Positions 18,716 through 27,348 are shown, numbered from the stretch's first letter. The stretch: 64,000 nt of DNA from Actinacidiphila epipremni (GCF_012034175.1 NZ_JAATEJ010000007.1:186001-250000); one strand, 5' to 3'. Numbers and translations are program-made. Notes: generated by a model not told the origin, from the letters alone.

Positions 18716-19060
18716 CCCCGCCGGGCCCGGGGGCTCGTCCGCGGACGGTTCCGCGTGCTACAGTGCGGACAGCACTTCTCTGCGCCCGCCTCTTCGCGGC
18801 GCCGGTGCTGGTTCCGAAGTCCCGCCCCGCCCGACGGCTCGTCCGTCCGGCCCGGCGGATTCTCCTCCTCGCGGTAACCCCGGGCGTGATCCGCTCCGGT
18901 GCGCACCCGACGCCCTGGCGGCATGCCGCGGCACGGGCTCGCGGGTGAGGTCCGCGGTCCGCGGAGCGTGAGGTCTTCCGCTCGCGCCGCAGCCTCCCTC
19001 CACCCCCTGCATCTCTTCGCTCATTTCTTTCCACGCACGTCCGTGAAAGGACGACTCCCC
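18716..19060 (+). promoter_or_regulatory. 345-bp leader region of the short rho paralogue with a pyrimidine-rich tract
   Basis: No gene is seen. A -10-like TACAGT lies at 18759-18764 without a clear -35 box. The lower part (about 18990-19034) is strongly pyrimidine-rich and poor in G, the composition expected of a Rho utilisation site, and ends before GAAAGGA (19044-19050), the ribosome binding site. Leaders of rho genes often carry such sites for autoregulation; here this is inference from composition. Confidence 0.45.
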
Positions 19061-20206
19061 ATGACCGACATTCTCGAACGGCCGGACGTCCGGCCCCGGA
19101 CGGCCGCCCCGGTGGCGGGCGTCCTCGACATCCACGGCGGCCAGGGCCGATTGCGCGGCCGGGCCCTGCACGCCTCCCCCTCCGACGTCCAGGTCTCCGC
19201 CGCGCAGATCCGCGCGGCCGGCCTGCGCAAGGGCGACCTCGTCGAGGGCCTGGCCGGGAAGCCCGGCGCACTCGGCGAGGTGCTGCTGGTCAACGGCCGG
19301 CCCGCCGGGCAGCCGCGGCCGAGGTTCGCCGACCTGACGCCGCTCCACCCGCGCGAGCGGCTGCGGCTGGAGAGCGCCGGGCTCAAGGGCTCGGGCGCGC
19401 TGTCCGGCCGGCTGATGGACCTCTTCTCGCCGGTCGGCAAGGGGCAGCGCGGCCTGATCGTCGCGCAGCCCAAGGCCGGCAAGACCGTCGTGCTGCAGAA
19501 CGTCGCCGCCGCGATCGCCGCCAACCACCCGGAGTGCCACCTGATGGTGGTGCTGCTCGACGAGCGCCCGGAGGAGGTCACCGACATGGTCCGCAGCGTG
19601 CGCGGCGAGGTGTTCTCCTCGACCTTCGACCGGCCCGCGAAGGAGCACATCGCGCTCGCGGAGCTCGCGGTGGAGCGGGCCAAGCGGCTGGTGGAGCTGG
19701 GGCAGGACGTGGTGATCCTGCTGGACTCGCTGACCCGGCTGTGCCGGGCGCACAACACCGCGGCGGCCGGCAGCGGCCGTACGCTCAGCGGCGGGGTGGA
19801 CGCCGCCGCGCTGACCGGGCCCAAGCGGCTGTTCGGCGCCGCCCGGCTGGCCGAGGAGGGCGGCTCCCTGACGATCCTGGCGACCGCGCTGGTGGACACC
19901 GGCTCGCGGGCCGACACCTTCTTCTACGAGGAGCTCAAGGGCACCGGCAACATGGAGCTGATCCTCGACCGCGCCCTGGCCGAGCGCCGGGTCTTCCCGG
20001 CGATGGACGTGACCGGGTCCGGCACCCGGCGCGAGGAGCTGCTGCTGGCGCCGGGCGAGCTGGCGGTGGTGCGCGGCCTGCGGCAGGCGCTGCACGGGCG
20101 GGACGCGCAGTCCGCGCTGGACGTCCTGCTGGAGCGGATGCGGCAGACGCCCGACAACGCGTCCTTCCTGCGCCTGGTGCAGGGCACCGTCCCGCAGCGC
20201 GGCTGA
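19061..20206 (+). CDS. Short Rho-type transcription termination factor paralogue
   Basis: A 381-residue RecA-fold helicase of the Rho family. The ATPase core is intact: AQPKAGKTVVLQN (Walker A Lys141), VVLLDERPEEVTDM, VVILLDSLTRL, the Q-loop region SGRTLSGGVDAAAL, and the R-loop region DTGSRADTFFYEELKGTGNMEL. Unlike the main actinobacterial Rho (about 600-700 residues with a long basic N-terminal extension) it starts directly at the OB fold and lacks the N-terminal helical bundle. In the OB fold the RNA-binding motif that reads GFGFLR in E. coli reads GQGRLR here (residues 27-32), so both aromatic residues are replaced. It is probably a second Rho with altered RNA recognition. GAAAGGA precedes ATG 19061. 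Confidence 0.9.
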   Translation: MTDILERPDVRPRTAAPVAGVLDIHGGQGRLRGRALHASPSDVQVSAAQIRAAGLRKGDLVEGLAGKPGALGEVLLVNGRPAGQPRPRFADLTPLHPRERLRLESAGLKGSGALSGRLMDLFSPVGKGQRGLIVAQPKAGKTVVLQNVAAAIAANHPECHLMVVLLDERPEEVTDMVRSVRGEVFSSTFDRPAKEHIALAELAVERAKRLVELGQDVVILLDSLTRLCRAHNTAAAGSGRTLSGGVDAAALTGPKRLFGAARLAEEGGSLTILATALVDTGSRADTFFYEELKGTGNMELILDRALAERRVFPAMDVTGSGTRREELLLAPGELAVVRGLRQALHGRDAQSALDVLLERMRQTPDNASFLRLVQGTVPQRG

Positions 20207-20297
20207 GCGCCCCCGGAGCCGCGCCCGGTGCCGCCCCCGGAGCTGCCCCCGGCGCCGGGACCGGCGTAAATCCGGTGGAAAGCGCGGCGCGGTCCCG

Positions 20298-21119
20298 GTG
20301 ATGATCGGCCGTATGGACGCGACGGGGCGGGCGGATACGGCGACGGTCGAGGACTTCCTGCGGGACGGCTTCGTGAAGATCGAGGGGGCCTTCGACGCGC
20401 GGACCGCGCGCGAGTGCGCGGACCTGCTGTGGCGGGAGACCGGCTTCGACCGCGACGACCCCGCGACCTGGACGCAGCCGGTGCGGTGGGTCGGCGACAT
20501 GCCGCAGCCGCCCTTCGCCGCCGCCGTCGACACCCCCGCCCTGCATGCCGCGTTCGACCTGCTCGTGGGCCCCGGGCGATGGGTGCCGCGGCGCTCGCTC
20601 GGCGCCTTCCCGCTGCGTTTCCCGCACCCGGACGAGCCGGACGACGCCGGCTGGCACATCGACGGCAGCTATCTGCCGGACGGCGAGACCTGGTATTTCG
20701 CGAACGTCCGCTCCCGGGACCGGGCGCTGCTGATGCTGTTCCTGTTCTCCGAGGTCACCGAGGACGACGCGCCGACCAGGATCCGGGTCGGCTCGCACCT
20801 GGACGTGCCCCCGGTGCTCGCGCCGTACGGCGAGCAGGGCGCCTCCATCCTGCGGATCGCCCGCCGGCTGGTCGAGGCGAGCGCGCACCGCCCGGTGGCC
20901 CTGGCCACCGGCCGGCCGGGCGACGTCTACCTGTGCCATCCCTTCCTGGTGCACGCCGCCCAGCCCCACCACGGCAGCCGGCCGCGCTTCCTGGCGCAGC
21001 CGCCGCTGCATCCGGCGGTGCCGCTGGAGACCGAGCGGGCCGACGGGGCGTACTCGCCGGTGGAGCTGGCGATCCGGCAAGGTCTCGCCGGCCGCGGCGG
21101 CCCCGTGGGCATCGGTTAG
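20298..21119 (+). CDS. Phytanoyl-CoA dioxygenase (PhyH) family protein
   Basis: A 273-residue Fe(II)/2-oxoglutarate-dependent oxygenase. Iron ligands are visible as HID in GWHIDGSYLP and a later His in YLCHPFLVHAAQPHHG, with the 2-oxoglutarate-binding Arg plausibly in SRPRFLAQPPL. The substrate is unknown; such proteins hydroxylate lipids, amino acids or secondary metabolites. Possible starts are GTG 20298, ATG 20301 and ATG 20313; the last (MDATGRADTATVEDFL) is the most compact. The short gap after rho holds several near-copies of a CCCCCGGAGC-like unit (20209-20262). Confidence 0.87.
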   Translation: MMIGRMDATGRADTATVEDFLRDGFVKIEGAFDARTARECADLLWRETGFDRDDPATWTQPVRWVGDMPQPPFAAAVDTPALHAAFDLLVGPGRWVPRRSLGAFPLRFPHPDEPDDAGWHIDGSYLPDGETWYFANVRSRDRALLMLFLFSEVTEDDAPTRIRVGSHLDVPPVLAPYGEQGASILRIARRLVEASAHRPVALATGRPGDVYLCHPFLVHAAQPHHGSRPRFLAQPPLHPAVPLETERADGAYSPVELAIRQGLAGRGGPVGIG

Positions 21120-21128
21120 CGTGCCGGC

Positions 21129-23918
21129 ATGCTGCACGGACGGGACGGGGAAGCGGCGGAGCTGCGCGCACTGCTGGACGGGGCGCGGGCGGGACGCAGC
21201 GGGGTGCTGGTGCTGCGCGGTGAGGCCGGGATCGGCAAGACCGCGCTGCTGGAGGAGGCGGTCGCCGCGGCGGCCGGCATGACGGTGGTGCGCGGCTCGG
21301 GCGTCGAGTTCGAGGCGGAACTGCCCTTCGCGGGGCTTCAGCTGCTGCTGCGACCGGCGATGGGCGCGGTGGACGCGCTGCCCGGGCCGCAACGGCGGGC
21401 GCTACGGGCGGCGTTCGGGCTCGCCGGCGAGGGCGACGGCGCGGGTGCGGGTGCGGGCGAGCCGATGTTCGTCGGCCTCGCGGTGCTGTCGCTGCTGTCG
21501 GAGCACGCGGGCGACGGGCCGCTGCTGTGCGTCGTGGACGACGCGCAGTGGCTGGACCGGGCGTCGGCGGACGCGCTGCTGTTCGCCGCCCGGCGGCTGG
21601 ACGCGGAGGGCGTCGCGATGCTCTTCGCGGCGCGCGACGGCGAGGGGGCGTTCACCGCGCCGGGGCTCGCCGAGCTGCGGCCGGCGCCGCTGGACGAGGC
21701 GGCGGCGCTGGCGCTGCTGGCGGAGCGGCAGGCGCCGATGGCCGAGGCGCTGCGCGGCCGGGTGCTGGCCGAGGCGCAGGGCAATCCGCTGGCGCTGCTG
21801 GAGCTTCCGGCGGGCCTGCGGGAGTCCGCCGCGACAGCGGTCGTACCGGGGTCGCTGCCGCTGACCAGCCGGCTGCAACTGGCCTTCCACGGGCGGGTCA
21901 GCCATCTGCCGCGGGCCACGCAGACGCTGCTGCTGGTGGCCGCCGCCGACCATACGGGCGAGCTGGGCACGGTGCTGCGGGCCGCGGCCGGGCTCGGCGC
22001 GGACGTCGCGGACCTGCCGCCCGCGCAGGAGGCCGGGCTGGTGGCGGTGGAGGGCACGGCGCTGCGGTTCCGCCACCCGCTGGTGCGGGCCTCGATCCAC
22101 CAGCGGGCGCCGCTGCCGGAGCGGATCGCCGCGCACCGCGCGCTGGCGCAGGCCGCCGACCCGGACCGCGACCCCGACCACCGGGCCTGGCACCTTGCCG
22201 CGGCGGCGACCGGCCCGGACGAGGCGGTCGCCGCCGCGCTGGAGCACACCGCGGGCCGGGCGCGGGAACGCAGCGGCCACACCGCCGCGGCCTCCGCGTA
22301 CGACCGCGCGGCGCGGCTGAGCACCGACCCGGCGGGCCGGCTGCGCCGCCTCCTCCAGGCCGCGGAGTCCGCCACGGAGGCCGGCGAGCTGCCCCGCGCC
22401 CGCGCCTTCGCGGAGGAGGCGGCACGGCTGGCGGCACGGGCGGGGGCCGGCACCACGGGCGGCGGGTCCGGTGGGGGCGGGGACGCGGCCGTCGCGCGGA
22501 CGCTGCATGTGCGCGGGCTCGCCGACTTCCTCGAAGGCGACTTCCCCGGGGCGCACCGGCTGCTCACCGAGGGCGCGGCGCTGGCGGCGACGGCCGATCC
22601 CGCGCGGGCGGCCCGGATGCTGGTGCAGGCGACGCACACGGCCTGGTATCTGGGCGCCGAGGAGGTCGTCGCGACGGTGGAGCGGCTGGACGCGCTGCGG
22701 CTGCCGCCGGACGCGCCGATACGGCCGGTCGCCCGGTTCCTGGTCGCGGCGCTCGGCGCGGGGGCGGCCGTACGGGTGCCGCCGGCGGTCGGGGAGGCCG
22801 CGGCGGCGGCGCGGGCGGCGCGCGGCGGCCGGGTGGACCCGCGGGACCTGGTGATGCTGTGCGGGGTGGGCCTGGCGCTCGGCCAGGACGCGCAGGCGCA
22901 CGAGCTGACCTCGCAGCTCGCGGCCGAGAGCCGGGAGAGCGGCGGGGTGGGCCGGCTCACCACGATCATGTTCTTCCGCGCCGAGGCGGAGATCTTCGAC
23001 GGCCGCTACGACGCCGCCGCCACGACCGTGCTGGAGGCGCTGCGGATCGCCGAGGACACCGGCCAGCGGCAGTGGGTCAGCCAGCTCAGCAGCGCGCTGG
23101 CGCATGTCGCGGCGGTGCGCGGCGACGAGCAGGAGTGCCGCCGCCGGGTGGACGCGGCGCTCGCCGGCGGCTCGGGTGCCGCGATGGCGCCGGGCGCGCC
23201 CTGGGCGTACTGGTCGCAGGGGCTGCTGGAGCTGGGCCTGGGGCGGGCGCAGGCGGCGCTGGAGCGGCTGGCGCTGCTCGGCGAGGAGTCGGTGCGGCAC
23301 CACATCTGCGCCACCCGCAGCGTGCCGGACCTGGTGGAGGCGGCGGTGCGGCTGGGCGTGCCGGAGCGCGCGGACGCCTCCTTCGGCCGGTTCCAGGCGT
23401 GGGCGGCGCGCTCGGGCCAGGGCTGGGCGGCGGCGCTGGTGGCGCGCTGCCGGGCGCTGCGGGCACCGGAGGCGGACGCCGAGGCGTACTACCGCGACGC
23501 GCTCGCCGCGCACGACCCGCACCGGCGGGCGATGGAGTCGGCCCGCACGAGCCTGCTGTACGGCGAGTGGCTGCGCCGGGCGCGGCGCAAGAGCGAGGCG
23601 CGGGTGCAGCTGCGCGCGGCGCTGGACACCTTCGAGCGGCTGGGCGCGGCCCCGTGGGCGGAGCGGGCGCGCGGCGAGCTGGGCGCGGCGGGCGGCGCGG
23701 CACCGGAGGCGGCGCGGGCGGCGGGCCCGGTGGACGCCGAGGCGGGGCTGACGCCGCAGGAGTCGCAGATCGTGCGGCTGGCGGCGGAGGGCCTGTCGAA
23801 CAAGGACATCGCCGCCCGGCTGTTCCTGAGCCCGCGCACGGTCGGCTACCACCTGTACAAGGCCTATCCCAAGCTCGGCGTCGTCTCGCGCGGCGAGCTG
23901 GCGGGGCTGTTCGGCTGA
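21129..23918 (+). CDS. Large ATP-binding LuxR-type (LAL) transcriptional regulator
   Basis: A 929-residue protein. The N-terminus is an AAA/STAND ATPase module (GEAGIGKTALLEE Walker A near residues 33-40; LLCVVDDAQWLDRAS Walker B). A long helical, TPR-like middle carries signal sensing, and the C-terminal 65 residues are a LuxR/GerE helix-turn-helix (LTPQESQIVRLAAEGLSNKD; LFLSPRTVGYHLYKAYPKLG). Proteins of this type activate secondary metabolism or sugar genes in actinomycetes. It follows the PhyH gene by 9 bp and is likely co-transcribed with it, so it may control that gene. An ATG start at 21129 is well supported by the conserved beginning LHGRDGEAAELRALL. Confidence 0.92.
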   Translation: MLHGRDGEAAELRALLDGARAGRSGVLVLRGEAGIGKTALLEEAVAAAAGMTVVRGSGVEFEAELPFAGLQLLLRPAMGAVDALPGPQRRALRAAFGLAGEGDGAGAGAGEPMFVGLAVLSLLSEHAGDGPLLCVVDDAQWLDRASADALLFAARRLDAEGVAMLFAARDGEGAFTAPGLAELRPAPLDEAAALALLAERQAPMAEALRGRVLAEAQGNPLALLELPAGLRESAATAVVPGSLPLTSRLQLAFHGRVSHLPRATQTLLLVAAADHTGELGTVLRAAAGLGADVADLPPAQEAGLVAVEGTALRFRHPLVRASIHQRAPLPERIAAHRALAQAADPDRDPDHRAWHLAAAATGPDEAVAAALEHTAGRARERSGHTAAASAYDRAARLSTDPAGRLRRLLQAAESATEAGELPRARAFAEEAARLAARAGAGTTGGGSGGGGDAAVARTLHVRGLADFLEGDFPGAHRLLTEGAALAATADPARAARMLVQATHTAWYLGAEEVVATVERLDALRLPPDAPIRPVARFLVAALGAGAAVRVPPAVGEAAAAARAARGGRVDPRDLVMLCGVGLALGQDAQAHELTSQLAAESRESGGVGRLTTIMFFRAEAEIFDGRYDAAATTVLEALRIAEDTGQRQWVSQLSSALAHVAAVRGDEQECRRRVDAALAGGSGAAMAPGAPWAYWSQGLLELGLGRAQAALERLALLGEESVRHHICATRSVPDLVEAAVRLGVPERADASFGRFQAWAARSGQGWAAALVARCRALRAPEADAEAYYRDALAAHDPHRRAMESARTSLLYGEWLRRARRKSEARVQLRAALDTFERLGAAPWAERARGELGAAGGAAPEAARAAGPVDAEAGLTPQESQIVRLAAEGLSNKDIAARLFLSPRTVGYHLYKAYPKLGVVSRGELAGLFG

Positions 23919-23936
23919 GCGCCCCGGGGGACGGCG

Positions 23937-23969
23937 GTGCCCGCCCGGTCGGGGTGACCGGGCGGGCAC
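23937..23969. terminator. Bidirectional hairpin between convergent genes
   Basis: A perfect 14-bp stem (GTGCCCGCCCGGTC with its complement) with a GGGGT loop lies between the stop codons of the LuxR-type gene and the M23 peptidase gene. It is symmetric in position and can end transcripts from both sides. Confidence 0.7.
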
Positions 23970-23993
23970 GCGGGTTCCGGGGCGGGCCCGGGC

Positions 23994-24875
23994 TCAGATG
24001 GTGACGCCGTGCGAGGCCAGGTAGGCGACCGGGTCGATGTCCGAGCCGTAGTACGGCGTGGTGCGCACCTCGAAGTGCAGGTGCGGGCCGGTGACATTGC
24101 CGGTGGCGCCGGAGATGCCGATCTCCTGGCCCTCGGTGACGGTCTGGCCGACCGAGACGACCGGGCGGGTCAGGTGGCCGTACAGGGTGTACTTGCCGTC
24201 GGCGTGCTTGATGATCACGTCGTTGCCGTAGGCGCCGTCCGCGCCGGCCTGCACGACGGTGCCGGCGGCCACGGAGTGGACCGGGGTGCCGCTCCAGACG
24301 AGGAAGTCCACGCCGGTGTGGTAGCCGGAGGACCACATCGAGCCGCCGGCCTTGTAGCCGGTGCCGATGGCGGCGTCGCCGACCGGCTTGGTGTAGCCGG
24401 TGTCCACGGCCTTCTTGACCGCGGCGGCCGGGGCGGCCTTCTTCGCGGGAGCCGGCGCGGCCTTCTTGGCCGCCGGTGCGGGCGCGGCCTTCTTCGCCGG
24501 GGCCTTCGCGGCAGCCTTCGCCGGGGCCGGTACGGCCTTGGCCGGCGCGGTGTTCAGCGTGAGGTGCTGGCCGGGGCGGATCAGGCTCGGGTTGGCGCCG
24601 ATGACCTTCTTGTTGGCCTGGTAGAGGGCCTTCCAGCCGCCCTTGACGTGGTGGGTGGTGGCGATCTTCGCGAGCGTGTCGCCGCGGACCACGGTGTAGT
24701 CGTGGGCCTTGGCGGAGGTCGCGGCCGGCGCCTTGGCGGGCTCGGCGGCGGAAGCCGACTGGGCGATGCCGACCAGCGGGATCGTGACGGCGGCGGCGCC
24801 GGTGCCGGCGACGACGCACACCCGGGTGAGGCGGTTGAGCGAGCGGGGCTTGCGGTGCTGACCCTTAGCGGGCAT
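23994..24875 (-). CDS. Secreted LysM-M23 peptidoglycan endopeptidase under a c-di-AMP riboswitch
   Basis: A 293-residue cell-wall hydrolase. It has a signal peptide (about residues 15-45, ending SASAAEPA), a LysM domain (DYTVVRGDTLAKIATTHH ... IRPGQHLTL), an Ala/Lys/Pro repeat linker of about 60 residues (PAPAKKAAPAP units), and a C-terminal M23 domain with the zinc ligands in YHTGVDF and PHLHFEVRT. M23 enzymes cut peptide cross-bridges of peptidoglycan. ATG 24875 has GGAGAGG upstream. The 5' leader contains a c-di-AMP riboswitch, placing this muralytic gene under the same second messenger that controls rpfA in Streptomyces. Confidence 0.95.
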   Translation of the reverse strand: MPAKGQHRKPRSLNRLTRVCVVAGTGAAAVTIPLVGIAQSASAAEPAKAPAATSAKAHDYTVVRGDTLAKIATTHHVKGGWKALYQANKKVIGANPSLIRPGQHLTLNTAPAKAVPAPAKAAAKAPAKKAAPAPAAKKAAPAPAKKAAPAAAVKKAVDTGYTKPVGDAAIGTGYKAGGSMWSSGYHTGVDFLVWSGTPVHSVAAGTVVQAGADGAYGNDVIIKHADGKYTLYGHLTRPVVSVGQTVTEGQEIGISGATGNVTGPHLHFEVRTTPYYGSDIDPVAYLASHGVTI

Positions 24876-24974
24876 GGGAATTCCTCTCCTGCGCCTGCGA
24901 GGTGAGCTGTCGGGTTCGGGCAGGAGTTGCCCGGCCGCGGCCGTCCGTCCGCGCGGTCCGTTCCCGGTCGCGCG

Positions 24975-25135
24975 CCGGCGGCGGCACGGCTTCACCCCGA
25001 GCCGTCCGGATGTCCGGGCGGCGGCTTACCTGGGTCCCCCGCTCCTGCCCTTTCGGTGCTCGGTGTCGCTGCGCCGGGGCGGCGGCAGGATTCGGCGTTC
25101 CGCCCGGCGGTCGGCGCGGGCGTCCGGCCCGCGGT
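24975..25135 (-). promoter_or_regulatory. c-di-AMP (ydaO/yuaA-type) riboswitch
   Basis: Read on the minus strand, the leader contains the three conserved blocks of the ydaO class in order and spacing: GAATCCTGCCGCC (25093-25081), GGCAGGAGCGGGGGACCCAG (about 25049-25030) and GGCTCGGGGTGAAGCC (25002-24987). The last block is about 110 bases before the start codon of the LysM-M23 peptidase. In Streptomyces this riboswitch is generally an OFF switch: c-di-AMP binding promotes premature termination. Outer boundaries are approximate. Confidence 0.88.
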
Positions 25136-25141
25136 ACGGCG

Positions 25142-25171
25142 AAGCTAAGCGACCCCGCGAGCGACGGGCAA
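25142..25171 (-). promoter_or_regulatory. Probable promoter of the riboswitch transcript
   Basis: On the minus strand TTGCCC (25171-25166) is separated by 18 bases from TAGCTT (25147-25142), a reasonable vegetative promoter placed so that the transcript would start just before the riboswitch. Confidence 0.5.
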
Positions 25172-25347
25172 GCAAACCCGGCATGCGGTACCTTTCCGCC
25201 CTTACCGGCGGTCACCGCCTGTGATCGGGCGGCGGCTTTCCGCGTACGGGTCCGTCACCGCGGGTCGACCGGCGCGGCACGCACGGCGAGATTCCGGCCC
25301 GTGCGGTGACCGTCCGCGACGCCCGCCCAGCGCGGGGTGGCCGGTCC

Positions 25348-25389
25348 GTGAGACGGGTCACGGGAGCGTCCGGAAGTGACCCGCATCAC
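25348..25389. promoter_or_regulatory. Two Crp-like palindromes, plus otherwise empty intergenic DNA
   Basis: GTGA-N6-TCAC occurs twice, at 25348-25361 and 25376-25389. The first also fits the pattern GTG-N6-GNCAC described for the Streptomyces cAMP receptor protein. The sites lie over 200 bp upstream of the riboswitch promoter; the only other neighbour is the end of the GNAT gene. The rest of the 584-bp gap (25172-25347 and 25390-25459) shows no gene. Confidence 0.45.
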
Positions 25390-25459
25390 CGTGAAATGCC
25401 CGAATTGCAGCGGTATTTCCGATATACGAAACATGTCGGTCGCAGTGCCGCGGCCGGCG

Positions 25460-26476
25460 TCAGTACGTCCCCGGCGGCCCGCCGATCCGGGCGTCCAGGG
25501 TGCGGGCGAGCCGGTAGCCGACCGGCCGGAAGCCGACCGCCGGCCAGTGCCCGGCCGCCAGCGGCGAGGCGGAGTGCCAGCGGGCCGACATGTAGCGGTG
25601 GCCGTTGTCGTACGCCCAGGCCAGCGCGGTGGCCAGTAGCACCCTGCTGATGCCCTCGCCGCGCGCGGACGGCTCCACGTATGCCTCCGCCAGCTCCACG
25701 CACGACTCCGGCACGACCGGGTCGGGGGTCGCCGGCACGACGACGACCATGGCGATCTCCTCGCCGCGCCGGGAGGCGATCCAGGCGCCGCAGCGCGGAT
25801 CGGCGAGCGCGTCGGCGTACCGCAGCCGCAGGGCGGCGAGCGCGCCCTCGGGCTGCGGCTGGAAGACCGCGGACTCGCGCTGCCGGCGGGCGGACTCGGC
25901 GGCCATCCGGCCGATCTGCGGCAGGTCGCCGGGGCCGGCCCGGCGGATGCCCAGGCCCTCGACGCCGCGCGGCTGCCGGCCCCGGGCCTTGACGGCCATC
26001 AGGCCCTGCACCAGCTCGCGGCCGAAGCCGAGGTCGGACCAGGGGGCGGTGGCGATGTCGCCGGCGGGCACCTGCACGTAGTGCACCAGGCGGCGGTCGG
26101 CGACCAGCCGCTCGGCGACCTTGGCGTACAGCGAGCGCAGCACCTCGGTCTCCCGGCCGCCGGGCAGCGCGTGGCCGCCGTACGGGACGAGGGCCGAGCG
26201 CGGGTGGGTGCGCAGGGCCGCCGGGTCGTCGGGGGTGAGGGTGACGGGGCGGGCGGCGAGGTAGCCGATCATGTTGCCGTCGGCGTCGAGGGCGCGCAGC
26301 GCCTCAAGGCCGGGGACCGCCTGGAGCTTGCCGAGCAGTTCCGCGCCGCGCACCGGTCCGTCGGCCAGCCAGGAGCGCTGCGAGGGCGGGCGGCGGGCCC
26401 GCGCGAACCAGCGGTCGTAACGCTGCACGGCCAGGGGTATGTGGTCGGGGGTCAGCGGCGCGGTGGCGACAGTCAT
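25460..26476 (-). CDS. GNAT-family N-acetyltransferase
   Basis: A 338-residue protein with a C-terminal GNAT domain (about residues 175-338): the beta strand AMVVVVPATPDPVV, ELAEAYVEPSARGEGISRVLL, where the acetyl-CoA-binding loop reads ARGEGI, and the helix ALAWAYDNGHRYMSARWHSAS. The N-terminal 160 residues look like a second, more degenerate GNAT-like half (NMIGYLAARPVTL). The acceptor is unknown. ATG 26476 (MTVATAPLTPDH) is preferred; longer forms run into Arg-rich sequence antisense to the next gene. It follows the kinase-like gene on the same strand after 62 bp. Confidence 0.85.
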   Translation of the reverse strand: MTVATAPLTPDHIPLAVQRYDRWFARARRPPSQRSWLADGPVRGAELLGKLQAVPGLEALRALDADGNMIGYLAARPVTLTPDDPAALRTHPRSALVPYGGHALPGGRETEVLRSLYAKVAERLVADRRLVHYVQVPAGDIATAPWSDLGFGRELVQGLMAVKARGRQPRGVEGLGIRRAGPGDLPQIGRMAAESARRQRESAVFQPQPEGALAALRLRYADALADPRCGAWIASRRGEEIAMVVVVPATPDPVVPESCVELAEAYVEPSARGEGISRVLLATALAWAYDNGHRYMSARWHSASPLAAGHWPAVGFRPVGYRLARTLDARIGGPPGTY

Positions 26477-26538
26477 GGTGGTCGTGGACGCTAGCGGGGC
26501 GCGCGGCCCCACGGCAAGGCGGAGCCTGGTCGTCCAGC

Positions 26539-27180
26539 TCATCCGGCCGGCCCGCCCGACCACGCCGGATGCCGCGGGTCGTCGGCCCGCACCACGACGT
26601 CGGCGCTCTCCTCGGGCAGCACCTCGCGCTCGTAGCGCGCGTACGCCGGCAGCGTCCACCGCTCGGCGGGGTCGGTGCGCCGCTCCAGGGCGGCGGGCGT
26701 GAGCCGCAGATGCACCGTCAGGTCCAGCGGCAGCCCCTGGCCGAGCAGCAGCGGGCCGTCCAGCACCAGGACGCCGCCGGGCGGCAGTTCGACGTACTCC
26801 GCCCGGGTGGAGCGGTCGGTCGCCGGGTCGCGCAGCGACGGCAGGGCCCGGCCGTCGCCGCCGGGGCCGAGCCGGTCCAGGACCTCGCGGCGCAGGGCGC
26901 CGGTGTCCAGCCACAGCTGGTAGTACGCGTCCACGTCCTCGTGCCCGTACTCCAGGCGCAGCGACGCCGGCCGCCAGAAGCCGGCCGCGCGCACCCGCAG
27001 GACCGGACGGCCGAGCGCGGGCAGCGCCTGCGCCAGCGCGTCGGCGAGGTCCGCGGTGCCGGCGGCGGGCGCGCCGTCCACCGCGACGCGCCACCAGGGG
27101 CCGGCGGGCGGCTCGGTGGTCGCGATCCGCTCGGCGAGGGCGGCGGCGAGCCGGGTCCTGCTGATCGGGGTGAGCTGCAC
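26539..27180 (-). CDS. Uridine-kinase-like protein with a degenerate P-loop
   Basis: A 213-residue protein resembling the nucleoside-kinase branch of P-loop proteins: WWRVAVDGAPAAGTADLADAL at residues 29-47 is in the Walker A position, but the lysine is replaced (GAPAAGTAD instead of GxxGxGKT). Later parts fit the fold (FWRPASLRLEYGHEDVDAYYQLWLD, VLVLDGPLLLGQGLPLDLTVHL). Actinobacterial members are often annotated as uridine kinase, but without the lysine phosphoryl transfer is doubtful. GTG 27180 (VQLTPISRTRLAAAL) is chosen over an upstream Arg-rich start at 27234. Confidence 0.8.
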   Translation of the reverse strand: MQLTPISRTRLAAALAERIATTEPPAGPWWRVAVDGAPAAGTADLADALAQALPALGRPVLRVRAAGFWRPASLRLEYGHEDVDAYYQLWLDTGALRREVLDRLGPGGDGRALPSLRDPATDRSTRAEYVELPPGGVLVLDGPLLLGQGLPLDLTVHLRLTPAALERRTDPAERWTLPAYARYEREVLPEESADVVVRADDPRHPAWSGGPAG

Positions 27181-27348
27181 ACGGCCATCCTGCCGGAACC
27201 AGGGGCCGGGGCGGCGGGCGGCCCCGGCACCCACCCCCGTGGGGGAAATCCGCTACAAATCACCCATTTGCCGCCGAGCGGGATTCATGACTTTTTGTGA
27301 CCCTGGAAGAACTCATGGTGACCGTCCCCCTCACCCAGGAGAAAGCCC

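Noticed and set aside
18716..19060. A small coding gene in the rho leader
   Set aside because: The open frames there have no ribosome binding site and no recognisable product; pyrimidine bias fits a regulatory leader better.
25376..25639. Short open frame starting VTRITVKCPNCSGIS with a CPNC motif
   Set aside because: It runs antisense into the GNAT gene, lacks a ribosome binding site and its first codon lies in a Crp-like palindrome.
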